Shown one piece after another: positions 25,751 through 37,506 of a DNA stretch of 64,000 nt (positions are counted from its first letter, which is position 1; the number at the start of each line of letters is the position of its first letter). Both the position numbers and the translations under genes were made by a program. The stretch comes from DASPWW01 sp963756745 (GTDB lineage Bacteria; Actinomycetota; Thermoleophilia; Solirubrobacterales; 70-9), in the NCBI GenBank assembly GCA_963756745.1, contig CAVWOU010000014.1, forward strand, positions 1-64,000, in the 5' to 3' direction. The notes under the pieces are model-generated. The model worked only from the letters and a program-made list of their open reading frames with translations, ran no database searches and had not been told where the DNA came from.

Positions 25751-26203
25751 GTGCCTCGACGAGATCTGTTTACCGACTTCGACCGAATGCGGCGTGAGAT
25801 GGACGAGCTGATGGGGGTGTTCTGGGAACGACCGATCGTCGGCACCCGCCGCGCGGCCGGGTTCTCGCCCAAGGTCGACGTCTACTACTGCGGCGAGGAG
25901 TCGCCGAAGGCGGTGGTGAAGGCGGACCTCGGAGGACTGGATCCGTCCGCTGTCAGCCTCGAGATCTCCGGTCGCGAGCTCGTCATCAGCGGCGAGCGCG
26001 CGGTTCAGGAGACCGAGGGCCGGGTCTACCAGCAGCTCGAGATCGAGACCGGCCCATTCCGGCGCGTGATCCGGCTGAACGCCGACGTCAACGCCGAGGA
26101 AGCCACGGCGACCTACGAGGACGGCGTGCTCCGCCTCGTGCTCCCGCTCGTCGAGCAGCGCGAGGGCACCCATAGCGTTCCGGTCAGGCGCCTGGAGGAG
26201 TAG
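25751..26203 (+). CDS. Hsp20/alpha-crystallin small heat shock protein
   Basis: A 150-residue small heat shock protein. A short N-terminal arm (DLFTDFDRMRREMDELMG) is followed by the alpha-crystallin domain (about 37-135) with GRELVISGER and a strand ending ATYEDGVLRLVLPL. It forms oligomers that hold unfolding proteins. The start is GTG. It lies 4 bases upstream of lon, so a small chaperone and a protease are probably expressed together under protein-folding stress. No CIRCE or HAIR operator was seen upstream. Confidence 0.92.
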   Translation: MPRRDLFTDFDRMRREMDELMGVFWERPIVGTRRAAGFSPKVDVYYCGEESPKAVVKADLGGLDPSAVSLEISGRELVISGERAVQETEGRVYQQLEIETGPFRRVIRLNADVNAEEATATYEDGVLRLVLPLVEQREGTHSVPVRRLEE

Positions 26204-26207
26204 CCCG

Positions 26208-28676
<2,469 letters not shown>

Positions 28677-28739
28677 CTCGGGCCGCCCCCCGTTCGGGTA
28701 TAAGCTCCCTCGGGATCCGAACGAGTTAGGAGAGGTTTG

Positions 28740-29201
28740 ATGGCGGCAAGCACCAAGCGGGCCCGGGAGTCCGCGAAGAGAGCAAGCGACGCGGCAGCCT
28801 CGCTGCGCTCCAATGCCTACGTCCAGCGGCTGATCGAGGACGACGAGCTGCGCGCGAACATCCGCGAGGCGTTCGAGTCTGCTCGCGATGCCTACACCCG
28901 TATCGCGAACGGCAAGGGACCCGCCAAGGCGCTGATGGAGGACAAGAAGGTCCAGCGTGACCTCCGCAAGGCGGCCGAGTCGATGCGAGAGGCGTCCGAG
29001 CAGCTCCGCGGGCGCCGCAAGCGACGCAGGCTCACATTCCGCCGGCTCGTGCTGCTCGCGCTGATCGGCGCCGCGCTGGCCCTGATGTTGAGCGAGGACC
29101 TGCGCAAGGCGGTGCTCGACAAGATGTTTGGGGCCGAGGAGGAGTTCGAGTACACCTCGACGACCTCACCGGCGCCCGAAACCGCATCCACGCAGAGCTA
29201 A
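28740..29201 (+). CDS. hypothetical single-pass membrane protein
   Basis: A 153-residue protein. The first 100 residues are charged and helical (RARESAKRASDAAASLRSNAYVQ; EAFESARDAYTRI), followed by a basic RGRRKRRRLTFRR stretch and one transmembrane helix (about 103-121), then a short acidic, Ser/Thr-rich end. The topology suggests an N-terminal cytoplasmic helical domain. A strong Shine-Dalgarno, AGGAGAGG, precedes the ATG. The family was not recognised; similar proteins occur near lon-like genes in actinobacteria to my knowledge, but this is not certain. Confidence 0.7.
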   Translation: MAASTKRARESAKRASDAAASLRSNAYVQRLIEDDELRANIREAFESARDAYTRIANGKGPAKALMEDKKVQRDLRKAAESMREASEQLRGRRKRRRLTFRRLVLLALIGAALALMLSEDLRKAVLDKMFGAEEEFEYTSTTSPAPETASTQS

Positions 29202-29214
29202 TCTCGCCGCAAAC

Positions 29215-29303
29215 CCGCTCGCGCTCGCTCGCACTGCACGGGAGCGAGCGAGCCATGCTCGCTCGCTTCGCGCGTCCGCCAGCGGGAGCGGGCACGCGAG
29301 CGG
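29215..29303. repeat. nested palindromic element upstream of tetR
   Basis: Outer arms CCGCTCGCG (29215-29223) and CGCGAGCGG (29295-29303) enclose a perfect 10-bp hairpin GCGAGCGAGC-CAT-GCTCGCTCGC (29244-29266). Overlapping its end is the minus-strand core GGACGCGCGAAGCGAG, related to the other palindromic elements. Confidence 0.55.
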
Positions 29304-29313
29304 AAATGATTCC

Positions 29314-29335
29314 TGGCCGCTCGGCCAATTACACT
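29314..29335 (+). promoter_or_regulatory. tetR promoter with palindromic operator
   Basis: TGGCCGCTCGGCCA (29314-29327) is a perfect 6-bp inverted repeat. It lies immediately before TACACT (29330-29335), a -10 box 7 bases ahead of the tetR ATG. A TetR dimer on the palindrome would block this leaderless promoter. Confidence 0.5.
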
Positions 29336-29342
29336 GGCTCCG

Positions 29343-29951
29343 ATGGAGGCCGCGACCAAGCAACGCGAGCTCAGCGGAGACAAGGCGCAGCGGATCGTCG
29401 AGGCGATGCGCGCGAGCGTCGCCGCACGCGGGATCGCCGGCTCGACCTTCGAGCACGTTTCGCGCGAGGCCGGGGTAAGCCGCGGGCTGCTGCACTACTA
29501 CTTCGGCACCAAGGAGCGGCTGCTCGTCGAGGTCGTGCGCCGCGACTCGGAGGTCAGGGTGGCGCGGCTCGACGAGCCGCTGGCCCGCGCGAAGACCGTC
29601 GACGACGTCCTCGACGTCCTGGTCTCGAACCTCCTCGACCTGATCGAGAACGAACCCGGCTTCTTCGACCTGATCTTCGAGGTGTTCACGGCGGGGCGTC
29701 GCAACCCCGAGATCCAGCGCGAGGTCGCCGAGCTGTTCATTCGCTCGCGGGGGCACGTCGCCGAGGTCCTGCGCGCGAAGGAGGAGGAGGGGGTGCTCGC
29801 CCTCCGCTTCGACGCCGAAGCGACCGTTGCGTTCCTGTTCGGGATCGCCGACGGCGTCGCACTCCAGGTGCTCACCGATCCCGACCGCGACTTCGACGGC
29901 GTGATCGAGGCGGGGACCGCGGCGTCGCGCTTCCTGCTCACTGACGAGTAG
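29343..29951 (+). CDS. TetR/AcrR family transcriptional regulator
   Basis: A 202-residue TetR repressor. The N-terminal helix-turn-helix (residues 16-60) has IVEAMRASVAARGIAGSTFEHVSREAGVSRGLLHYYFGTKERLLVEV, typical of the family; the rest is a helical ligand-binding domain. It lies 229 bases upstream of the first MCE gene on the same strand, and in mycobacteria MCE operons are controlled by such neighbours, so it is a likely lipid-responsive regulator of the cluster. That link is inference. Confidence 0.92.
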   Translation: MEAATKQRELSGDKAQRIVEAMRASVAARGIAGSTFEHVSREAGVSRGLLHYYFGTKERLLVEVVRRDSEVRVARLDEPLARAKTVDDVLDVLVSNLLDLIENEPGFFDLIFEVFTAGRRNPEIQREVAELFIRSRGHVAEVLRAKEEEGVLALRFDAEATVAFLFGIADGVALQVLTDPDRDFDGVIEAGTAASRFLLTDE

Positions 29952-30180
29952 ACGGCTCCGCCGGGCGGCCGCAAGCTCCGCGCCGCTATTTCGACGTTAA
30001 GCGCGGATTAACCAAGCGCATGAGCGCCGCGAGGCCTCAGCCCCGCAAATACCATGCCGATGCGATCCGATGGGAGTCCGAGGGCCTCGGTCGAGCGCCA
30101 CCGGCCGCTTGACGGGCGTCACGATATATAGGCTGCCAGTTCGGTGAGGAGTTGGATCTGGGGAAGGTGAGGGCACTGGC

Positions 30181-31598
30181 TTGAGCAAGGGCAGGCGGCC
30201 GCCACCCGACGGTGACCTCTACGGCTCGGCGGGGAGCAGCACCCTGGCTCGGATCGCCGCGCTCGGTGCGCTGCTGGTCGCGATAGCGCTGGTGCTGATC
30301 GTCTTTCTCGGGGGCGAGAGCGGGAACAGCTACCGGCTGTACTTCGAGACCGGCGGCCAGCTCGTGCCCGGCAACCAGGTCCAGGTCGGCGGCCACCCGA
30401 TCGGCACCGTCGACGAGATCGAGCTCACCGACGACTGGCAGGCGGAGGTCTCGATCTCGGTCGACGAGGAGCTCCACGAGGGCACGACCGCCGTGATCCG
30501 CACGACGTCGCTGTCTGGGATCGCGAACCGCTACATCGCTGTGACCCCGGGGCCCGACGACGCGCCGGCGCTCGAGGACGAGCGACGTGATCACCGCGCA
30601 GGACACGACCTCCCCGGTGGACCTCGACCAGCTGTTCGACACGTTCAGGCCCAAGGAGCGCCGGGCGCTCCGCAACGTGATCCAGGGGTTCGCTACGAGC
30701 TACGCCGGTCGGGGCGAGGAGGCGAACGAGACCTACAAGTACCTCAACCCCGGGCTCAGCACCACCCAGCGCCTGCTCGCCGAGCTGACGCGTGACCAGC
30801 AGGTGTTCACCAGATTCCTGGTCGACGGCTCCCGGGTGGTCAACGCGATCGCCGAGCGCCGCAACGACCTCTCCGCCCTGACCTCGAACGCGAACCAGGC
30901 GCTGGGGGCGATCGCGCGGGAGAACCAGGCGTTCGATCGCACGCTCGTCGCGCTCCCGCCCACCCTTCGCCAGGCCAACACCACGTTCGTCAACCTCCGC
31001 GCGGCGCTCAACGACCTCGACCCGCTGGTCGAGACCTCGAAGTCCGCGACGAGGGACCTGGCGCCCTTCCTGCGAGACCTGCGCCCGGTGGCGAGAAACG
31101 CGGTGCCCGTGTTCCAGAACCTGCGGCGCATCGTGCTGCGGAAGGGCAAGGCGAACGACCTCACCGACACCCTGCGTGAGCTCCCCATCGTGCGGGACCG
31201 GGCGCGCAAGGACCTCCCGCGCGCCAGCCAGGCGCTCGAGGACTCGCTGCCGGTGTTCCAGTTCGCGCGCCCGTACGCCCCCGACGTGCTCGGACTGGTC
31301 AGCAGGCTGGGCCAGGCGACCGCCTACTACGACGCCAACGGCCACTACGCGCGCGCCTACCCGATCGCGAACATCTTCTCCAACACAGCCGGAGCGCTGG
31401 CCCCCCAGAGCCCGGCGCAGCAGTACGACTTCTATCGACTCGAACCCGCTGGGGCGGGGGACATTCGTTCGCTGCCCGGGCGGCGCCACCCAGCCGATCG
31501 GCGGCTCGAACCCGTTCACCGATGACGGCAACCTGCTGTCGGGGGGTCAGGACCCGAACCCGAAGTGCGACCCGGCCGACGTGCCCCCCGGACCATGA
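30181..31598 (+). CDS. MCE family protein 1, two frameshifts
   Basis: First of six MCE proteins. One N-terminal membrane anchor (about residues 20-42) and the MCE/MlaD domain (YFETGGQLVPGNQVQVGGHPIG) are followed by a long helical region. At about 30578-30586 the frame changes by one base (ALEDE to DVITAQDTTSPVDLD), and at about 31446-31454 a G run carries an extra base, after which the C-terminus reads TFVRCPGGATQPIGG to the stop at 31598. The start is TTG at 30181. The stop overlaps the next start as ATGA. MCE proteins form hexameric lipid-conducting tubes across the envelope. Confidence 0.85.
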
Positions 31599-33202
31599 GG
31601 CGGCTCGCCCTCATCGCCACCACGCTCGCGGCCGGGATCGGGCTGCTCCTCGCCACCTCGGCGACGAGCGACGACGGCGGCCCGTACGAGGTCCGAGCGA
31701 TCTTCGACAACGCCACCTTCCTGGTGCCGGGGGAGGAGGTCCGTGTCGCGGGCGCCAAGGTGGGAGAGGTCACCGAGGTGGACGTCACCCTGCCGGGTGA
31801 GACCGCGAGCCTTGAGAACGGCGGGCGGGACGAGCCCGGCAAGGCGGCGGTGGTGATGGAGATCACCGAGGCGGGATTCCAGGACTTCCGCGAGGACGCC
31901 TCGTGCATCATCCAGCCCCAGTCCCTGCTCGGCGAGAAGTTCGTCGGCTGCTCGCCGACCCAGCCCCGAGCTGCCGGCACCGAGCCGCCCCCTGCACTCC
32001 AGGAGGTCCCCGAGGGTCAGCCGGGTGAGGGCCAGCGCCTGCTGCCGCTCGAGAACAACGGCAAGGCCGTCGATCTCGACCTCGTCAACAACATCATGCG
32101 CGAGCCCTACGCCGAGCGCTTCCGGCTGATCCTCAACGATCTCGGGGCCGGGTTCGCCGCCCGCGGGGACGAGCTCGACAAGATCGTCGAGCGCGCCAAC
32201 CCCGCCCTGCGCCAGACAGATCGCGTGCTGGCGCTCCTCGCCGGGCAGAACCGCGCCCTCGCGCAGCTGGCGCGCGACTCCGACACGGTCCTGGCCCCCC
32301 TCGCGCGCGAGCGGCGCGCCGTGGCGGGCTTCATCAACAACGCGAACACGACCGCCCAGGCGACGGCGGAGCGCAGCGCCGATCTCGAGGCGGGCCTGGA
32401 GCGCTTCCCCGGCTACCTGCGCGAGCTTCGCCCGACGATGGTCGAGCTGCGCCGGCTCTCCGACCAGGCCACGCCCGTGATCTCCGACTTCGGCAACGCG
32501 GCGCCCGCGCTCACCCGGGCCCAGCGCAATCTCGCCCCGTTCGCCGAGGCCGGGATTCCGGCGCTCCGGAGCCTGGGCGACGCCGCGGAAGCGAGCGAGG
32601 ACGACATCGTCGCCTCCGATCCCGTGATCAAGGACGTGCGTGACCTGGCGAACGCGGCGCAGCCCGGCGCCAAGCAGCTCAACACGCTGCTGTCCAGCCT
32701 GCGAGCGCGAGATCTGCGTGCAGCGCGACACCGTGACCGGGCGATGCGTGCGCGAGACCGACGGCTTCAGGTCGCTGATGGACTTCATCTTCAACACGTC
32801 CGCGAGCGTCAACGGCTTCGACGAGTTCGGTCACTACCTGCGCACCTTCGCGCTGATCACGAACTGCACTCGGATCATCAGCACCCCGGTCGGAGGCTGC
32901 AGCGCGAACTTCACCGGCGCGGAGGAGGCCGGCACGGCGTCCGTGGCCGGACTCCTCGATCAGCTCGGCGGCGGCGAGGGGGCGCGGAAGCGCAAGCCGC
33001 GTAGCGGGCAGGGCACCCTGACGCCACAGCCCGGGGGGAGACGAGACCGCTCCCGGCACCTGCGGAGCCCCAGCCCGAGGCCGCTCCCGAGCCGCAGGGC
33101 GATCCGGGGGAGCTCAGCCCGGCGCCGGACGCGACACAGAGCCCGCCGTCCCTGCGCGCGGGGCGCGAGCTGCTGCGATTCCTGATGGGGAACGGATCAT
33201 GA
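31595..33202 (+). CDS. MCE family protein 2, two frameshifts
   Basis: N-terminal hydrophobic segment (residues 3-20), MCE domain (YEVRAIFDNATFLVPGEEVRVAGAKVG) and long helical part. The frame shifts at about 32700-32706 within a CG-rich repeat (LLSSLR then EREICVQRDTVTG), and shifts back at about 33030-33038 where a run of six G needs seven. The Pro/Glu-rich C-terminus then ends LLRFLMGNGS with TGA at 33200-33202. Start ATG and stop both overlap their neighbours as ATGA, showing tight coupling. The two corrections restore the original frame, which favours sequence error over decay. Confidence 0.82.
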
Positions 33203-34637
33203 GAGGCCGGCGCGCCATGGGAGCGCTCGCCTCGAGCCCGACGATGGTCGGTGCGATCACCGTGCTGATCGTGATCGTCGCCGTGTTCCTCGCCTACAAC
33301 GCGAACACCGGGCTCCCGTTCGTTCCGACCTACCGGATCTCTGCCGAGGTCCCGAACGCGAACGCGCTCGTCCCGAGCAACGAGGTCCGGATCGGCGGCG
33401 TCAGGGTCGGCCTGGTCGAGGACGTGGTCCCCGTCCAGCACGAGGATGGGTCGACATCCGCGCGGCTCGACCTCAAGCTCGACGACGAGGTTCGCGAGCT
33501 GCCCCAGGACTCGACCGTGATCGTCCGCTCCCGCTCCGCCCTGGGGCTCAAGTACCTGGAGATCAACCAGGGCGACTCGAGCGACGGGATCCCGGAGGGA
33601 GCGACGATGCCGCTCAACCGCGCGCGGCCCGAGCCGGTGGAGTTCGACCAGGTGCTGAGCACGTTCGACGAGCCGACACGGCTGGCGATCCAGCGCAACC
33701 TGGTCGAGTTCGGGAACGCGCTCGCCGCCCGCGGCCCCGCGCTCAACGAGGCGATCGGCAAGCTCGCACCGGCCCTCGAGCGCCTCCAGCCGGTGGCGCG
33801 CATCCTCGCCGACCCGGACACCCAGCTCGGGCGCCTCGTCGAGGCGCTCCGCGACACCGCCGCCGAGGTCGCGCCGGTGGCCGAGGTACAGGCGCGGATG
33901 TTCGTCGCGCTCGACACGACCTTCGGCGCTCTCGCCCGGGTCGCCCGGCCGTTCATCCAGGAGACGATCTCGAGGACGCCGCCGTCGTTCGACGCCGCGA
34001 TCCGGACGCTGCCGACGATCCGGCCGTTCATGCGCCACTCCACGGCCCTGTTCGCGGACCTCGCGCCGGGCGCGCGGACGCTGGGGCGAACCGCACCCGA
34101 GATCGCCGACGCGGTGACGGTCGGGGTCCCCGCGTTGCTCGAGGCGCCGGGTTTCAACCGCCAGCTCCCGCCGACCGCCGCGTCGCTGCGCAGGTTCAAC
34201 GACAACGCAGGGGTGCGGGCCGGCATCGACCAGCTGACCACGTTCTCGAACGAGCTCAGCCCCACGCTTCGCTTCATCACCCCTGCTCAGTCGACCTGCA
34301 ACTACGCGACGCTGCTGTTCAGCAACGTCGCCGACACGCTGCGGCTCGGCAACAGCCTCGGCAACTGGCAGCGGTTCAACCTGATCTCGGCGCCGGGCGC
34401 CCCGCAGGCGCCGAACAACGAGGGAGTCCCGTCCTCCGGGCCGGCGAGCGGCGGAGGCGGAGACCCGGCGAACTTCCTGCACGTCAACCCCTACCCGAAC
34501 ACGGCGTCGCCCGGTCAGAGGCCGAAGGAGTGCGAGGCGGGGCGCGAGCAGTACATCGCCGGCCGGACCGTGATCGGCAACGTGCCCGGGAACCAGGGCG
34601 TGACGCCCGAGTTCGACGACTCGGAGGCGGGGGCTGA
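33199..34637 (+). CDS. MCE family protein 3, probable frameshift at the 3' end
   Basis: A membrane anchor (about residues 14-33), MCE domain (YRISAEVPNANALVPSNEVRIGGVRVG) and helical region of about 300 residues, then an Asn/Pro/Gly-rich tail. Read literally, the frame passes the next start and runs to 35352. One extra G in the run at 34629-34633 would place TGA at 34635-34637, overlapping the next ATG as TGATG exactly like the other junctions. I therefore take the protein as about 479 residues, ending near FDDSEAGG. Confidence 0.82.
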
Positions 34638-36184
34638 TGGCGCGCGAGCAGACCCGCCCGCCGATCGGACAGCAGAAGCCCTACGACGAGCGCCTCTACC
34701 GGCGCGGTCCGCGGGGGCTCAGCCGCACCGCGGTGGGCGCGATCGCGGTCGTCGTGATCCTGATCGCCACGTACCTCGCGTTCACGAAGGAGATCCCGTT
34801 CGCCGGCGCGGGGTACGAGGCGAAGGCCGTGTTCGAGAATGCGGCAACGCTTCGCGAGACCGCTCCGGTTCGCATCGCGGGCGTCAACGTCGGGGAGGTC
34901 ACGGCGGTCGAGCCGGACGGCAACGCGACCGAGGTCACGTTCACGGTCGACGACGAGGGGCTGCCGCTGCACACGGACGCGACGGTCGAGATCCGCCCGC
35001 GGCTGTTCCTGGAGGGCAACTTCTTCATCGACGCCGATCCCGGCAGCCCGAGCGCGCCGGAGCTCGAGGACGGCGGCACGATCCCGGTCACCCAGACCTC
35101 GGTGGCCGTGCAGCTCGACGAGGTCCTGACCACCCTCCAGAAGCCGGACCGGGAGAACCTGTCCGAGTTCCTGGAGGGATTCGGGACCGGGCTCACCCAC
35201 GAGCCGACCGCCGAGGAGGACCGGACGCAGGATCCGGCGGTGCAGGGGGAGAGCGCGGCGGTCGCGCTGAACGACGCCTTCCGCTACGGCGGCGACGCGG
35301 GGAGGACCGCGGCGATCGTCAACGAGGCCCTGCTCGGGCAGGAGCCGCATGACCTCTCGCGGCTGGTCGCGTCCCAGCGCCGGATCTTCGGGGCGCTGCT
35401 GAGTCGCGAGGAGCAGCTCAAGGACCTGATCACGAACTTCAACATCACCACCGGCGCCCTGGCGGCCGAGTCGGAGAACCTCAGCGCCACCGTCCGCGAG
35501 CTCGCGCCGACCCTCGAGCAGGCCGATCCCGCGCTCCGGCACCTGAGCGAGTCGCTCCCACCGCTCCGTACCTTTGCGCGCGAGCTCGAGCCCAGCATCC
35601 GCGAGCTGCCGGGAACCATAACCGCCGGCACGCCGTGGCTGCGCCAGACCCGCGAGCTGCTGCGCAAGCCCGAGCTCGGCGGGCTCGCCAAGATCCTCCG
35701 CCAGGCGACCCCGGACCTCTCGGCCACTACCCACAACAGCGTCGGGCTGCTGCGCCAGACCGGGCTCACCAGCCTGTGTGGGTCCGAGGTGCTGGTCCCG
35801 ACCGGCAACGTCGTGATCGACAACGCCGGCGGCGCGTACCCGTCCAGCACCGGCCAGCCCAACTTCCGCGAGTTCTTCTACACCGCCGCGCAGCAGGCCG
35901 GCCTCGGAGGGAACTTCGACGGCAACGGCACCTACCTCCGCGTGCAGCCGGGTGGGGGCAACGTGATGACGCGCACCGACAACCCCGGCGGCGGCGTTCA
36001 GAACGATTTCATGTTCAGCCCGACGATCGCTCCTCCGCTCGGCACCAGGCCCAACCTCGCGGCGTCGCCGAAGCCGCCCTTCAGGACCAACTTCGCGTGT
36101 CATCGCAACGCCGTTCCGAACATCAACGGCACGGGGGGCGGGCCGGGCGCGATCGGTCCCCCGCAACCGGAGGCGCTCCCATGA
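34637..36184 (+). CDS. MCE family protein 4
   Basis: An intact 515-residue MCE protein: short cytoplasmic N-terminus, one transmembrane helix (about 33-49), MCE domain (YEAKAVFENAATLRETAPVRIAGVNVG through FLEGNFFIDADPGSP), helical segment to about 400, and a Gly/Asn/Pro-rich C-terminal tail. It forms part of the lipid-transport hexamer with its neighbours. It overlaps both adjacent genes by one to four bases. Confidence 0.9.
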   Translation: MAREQTRPPIGQQKPYDERLYRRGPRGLSRTAVGAIAVVVILIATYLAFTKEIPFAGAGYEAKAVFENAATLRETAPVRIAGVNVGEVTAVEPDGNATEVTFTVDDEGLPLHTDATVEIRPRLFLEGNFFIDADPGSPSAPELEDGGTIPVTQTSVAVQLDEVLTTLQKPDRENLSEFLEGFGTGLTHEPTAEEDRTQDPAVQGESAAVALNDAFRYGGDAGRTAAIVNEALLGQEPHDLSRLVASQRRIFGALLSREEQLKDLITNFNITTGALAAESENLSATVRELAPTLEQADPALRHLSESLPPLRTFARELEPSIRELPGTITAGTPWLRQTRELLRKPELGGLAKILRQATPDLSATTHNSVGLLRQTGLTSLCGSEVLVPTGNVVIDNAGGAYPSSTGQPNFREFFYTAAQQAGLGGNFDGNGTYLRVQPGGGNVMTRTDNPGGGVQNDFMFSPTIAPPLGTRPNLAASPKPPFRTNFACHRNAVPNINGTGGGPGAIGPPQPEALP

Positions 36185-37506
36185 GACGCGCGATCCGCGA
36201 GCACCTGCGCGACTTCGTCGCCATCATCACGCTGCTCGTCCTGGGGCTCGCGGCGACGGTCGCGATCCTCTCCCAGCAGCAGGCGGTTTACCCGTCATGG
36301 ATCCCGTTCCTCGGCGACGAGCGCTTCGAGTTGAAGGCGGAGTTCACCTCCGCGCAGGCGGTGACCCCGGGGCAGGGACAGACGGCGAACATCGCGGGGG
36401 TCGAGGTCGGTGACGTCACCAAGGTCGAGCTCGAGGAGGGGACGGCGGTCGTCACGCTGTCGATCGAGGAGAAGTACGCCGACCTGATCCACGAGGACGC
36501 GTCGATGCTTCTACGGCCCCGGACCGGGCTCCAGGACATCACGGTCGAGGTCGACGCCGGGAGCGAAGGCTCCCCCACGGTGCAGGAGGGCGCGACGATC
36601 CCGGTCTCCCAGACGCAGCCGAACGTGCAGCCGGACGAGATCCTTGCCTCGCTCGACGGCGACACCCAGGCCTACCTGCGGCTGTTGCTGCAGGGTGGCG
36701 CCGAGGGCTTCGGCGGCAACGGCGAGAAGCTGTCCGCAGGGCTGCGGCGGCTCGAGCCGTTCGCGCGTGACGTGGCGAAGATCAACGGGCTGCTCTCCCA
36801 GCGCCGACAGAACATCCGCAGCTCGATCCACAACTTCCGCGTGCTGTCGGACGAGCTGGGGCGCAACGACACCCAGCTCGCCGAGTTCGTCGACTCCTCG
36901 AACGCCGCCCTGCGGGCGTTCGCCAACCAGGAGGCGGCGATCCGCGAGACCCTGCGGGAGTTCCCCTCCACGCTGCGCGAGACGCAGCGCGCCCTCGACA
37001 GCGCCGACCGGCTGTCGCTCGCGGCGGCGCCCGCGCTCCGAAAGCTCACGCCCGCGGCGCGGACGCTCGGACCCGCGCTCGAGGCGTCGCGGCCGTTCTT
37101 CAGCAAGACCACGCGCCCGATCAAGCAGCAGATCCGCCCGTTCACGCGGCGGGTGCAGACGCCGTTCAGGCACCTCAAGCAGGCCGCCGCGCCGTTGAAG
37201 GAGACCACGACCGAGCTGACGGGCGGCTTGGAGGGCCTCAACCAGCTGTTCAACGCGCTCGCGTTCAACCCCGACGGGCCCCAGGAGGGCTACCTGTTCT
37301 GGCTCGCGTGGCTGAACCACAACCTGAACGCGATCGCCTCGATCCAGGACGCGCACGGGCCGATCCCGCGCGGCCTGGTCCAGATCTCGTGCCAGGGCTC
37401 GGTGCTAGGCGAGCAGGTCGCGTCGCAGGACCTGACCTACGAGACCCTGCTCGAGCTGACCAGGGTCCCGACGCCGGATGAGATCGAGGCGCTCGGAGGC
37501 TGCTGA
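36181..37506 (+). CDS. MCE family protein 5
   Basis: An intact 441-residue MCE protein. Transmembrane helix about residues 14-32, MCE domain (FELKAEFTSAQAVTPGQGQTANIAGVEVG), long helical domain with ARRPFFSKTTRPIKQQIRPF-like segments, and a C-terminal part ending at a Gly-Gly-Cys. The start ATG overlaps the previous TGA (ATGA), and the stop overlaps the next ATG (TGATG). The helical part is expected to form the outer barrel of the conduit. Confidence 0.9.
   Translation: MRRAIREHLRDFVAIITLLVLGLAATVAILSQQQAVYPSWIPFLGDERFELKAEFTSAQAVTPGQGQTANIAGVEVGDVTKVELEEGTAVVTLSIEEKYADLIHEDASMLLRPRTGLQDITVEVDAGSEGSPTVQEGATIPVSQTQPNVQPDEILASLDGDTQAYLRLLLQGGAEGFGGNGEKLSAGLRRLEPFARDVAKINGLLSQRRQNIRSSIHNFRVLSDELGRNDTQLAEFVDSSNAALRAFANQEAAIRETLREFPSTLRETQRALDSADRLSLAAAPALRKLTPAARTLGPALEASRPFFSKTTRPIKQQIRPFTRRVQTPFRHLKQAAAPLKETTTELTGGLEGLNQLFNALAFNPDGPQEGYLFWLAWLNHNLNAIASIQDAHGPIPRGLVQISCQGSVLGEQVASQDLTYETLLELTRVPTPDEIEALGGC

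Noticed and set aside
30109..30130. TTGACG followed by an AT-rich GATATATA before the first MCE gene, resembling a sigma-70 promoter.
   Set aside because: The spacing between TTGACG and any -10-like hexamer is only 10-14 bases, too short.
33199..35352. A 717-residue reading of MCE protein 3 extending past position 34637.
   Set aside because: After 34630 the translation is Arg/Gly-rich shadow of MCE protein 4; a missing G in a G run explains it.
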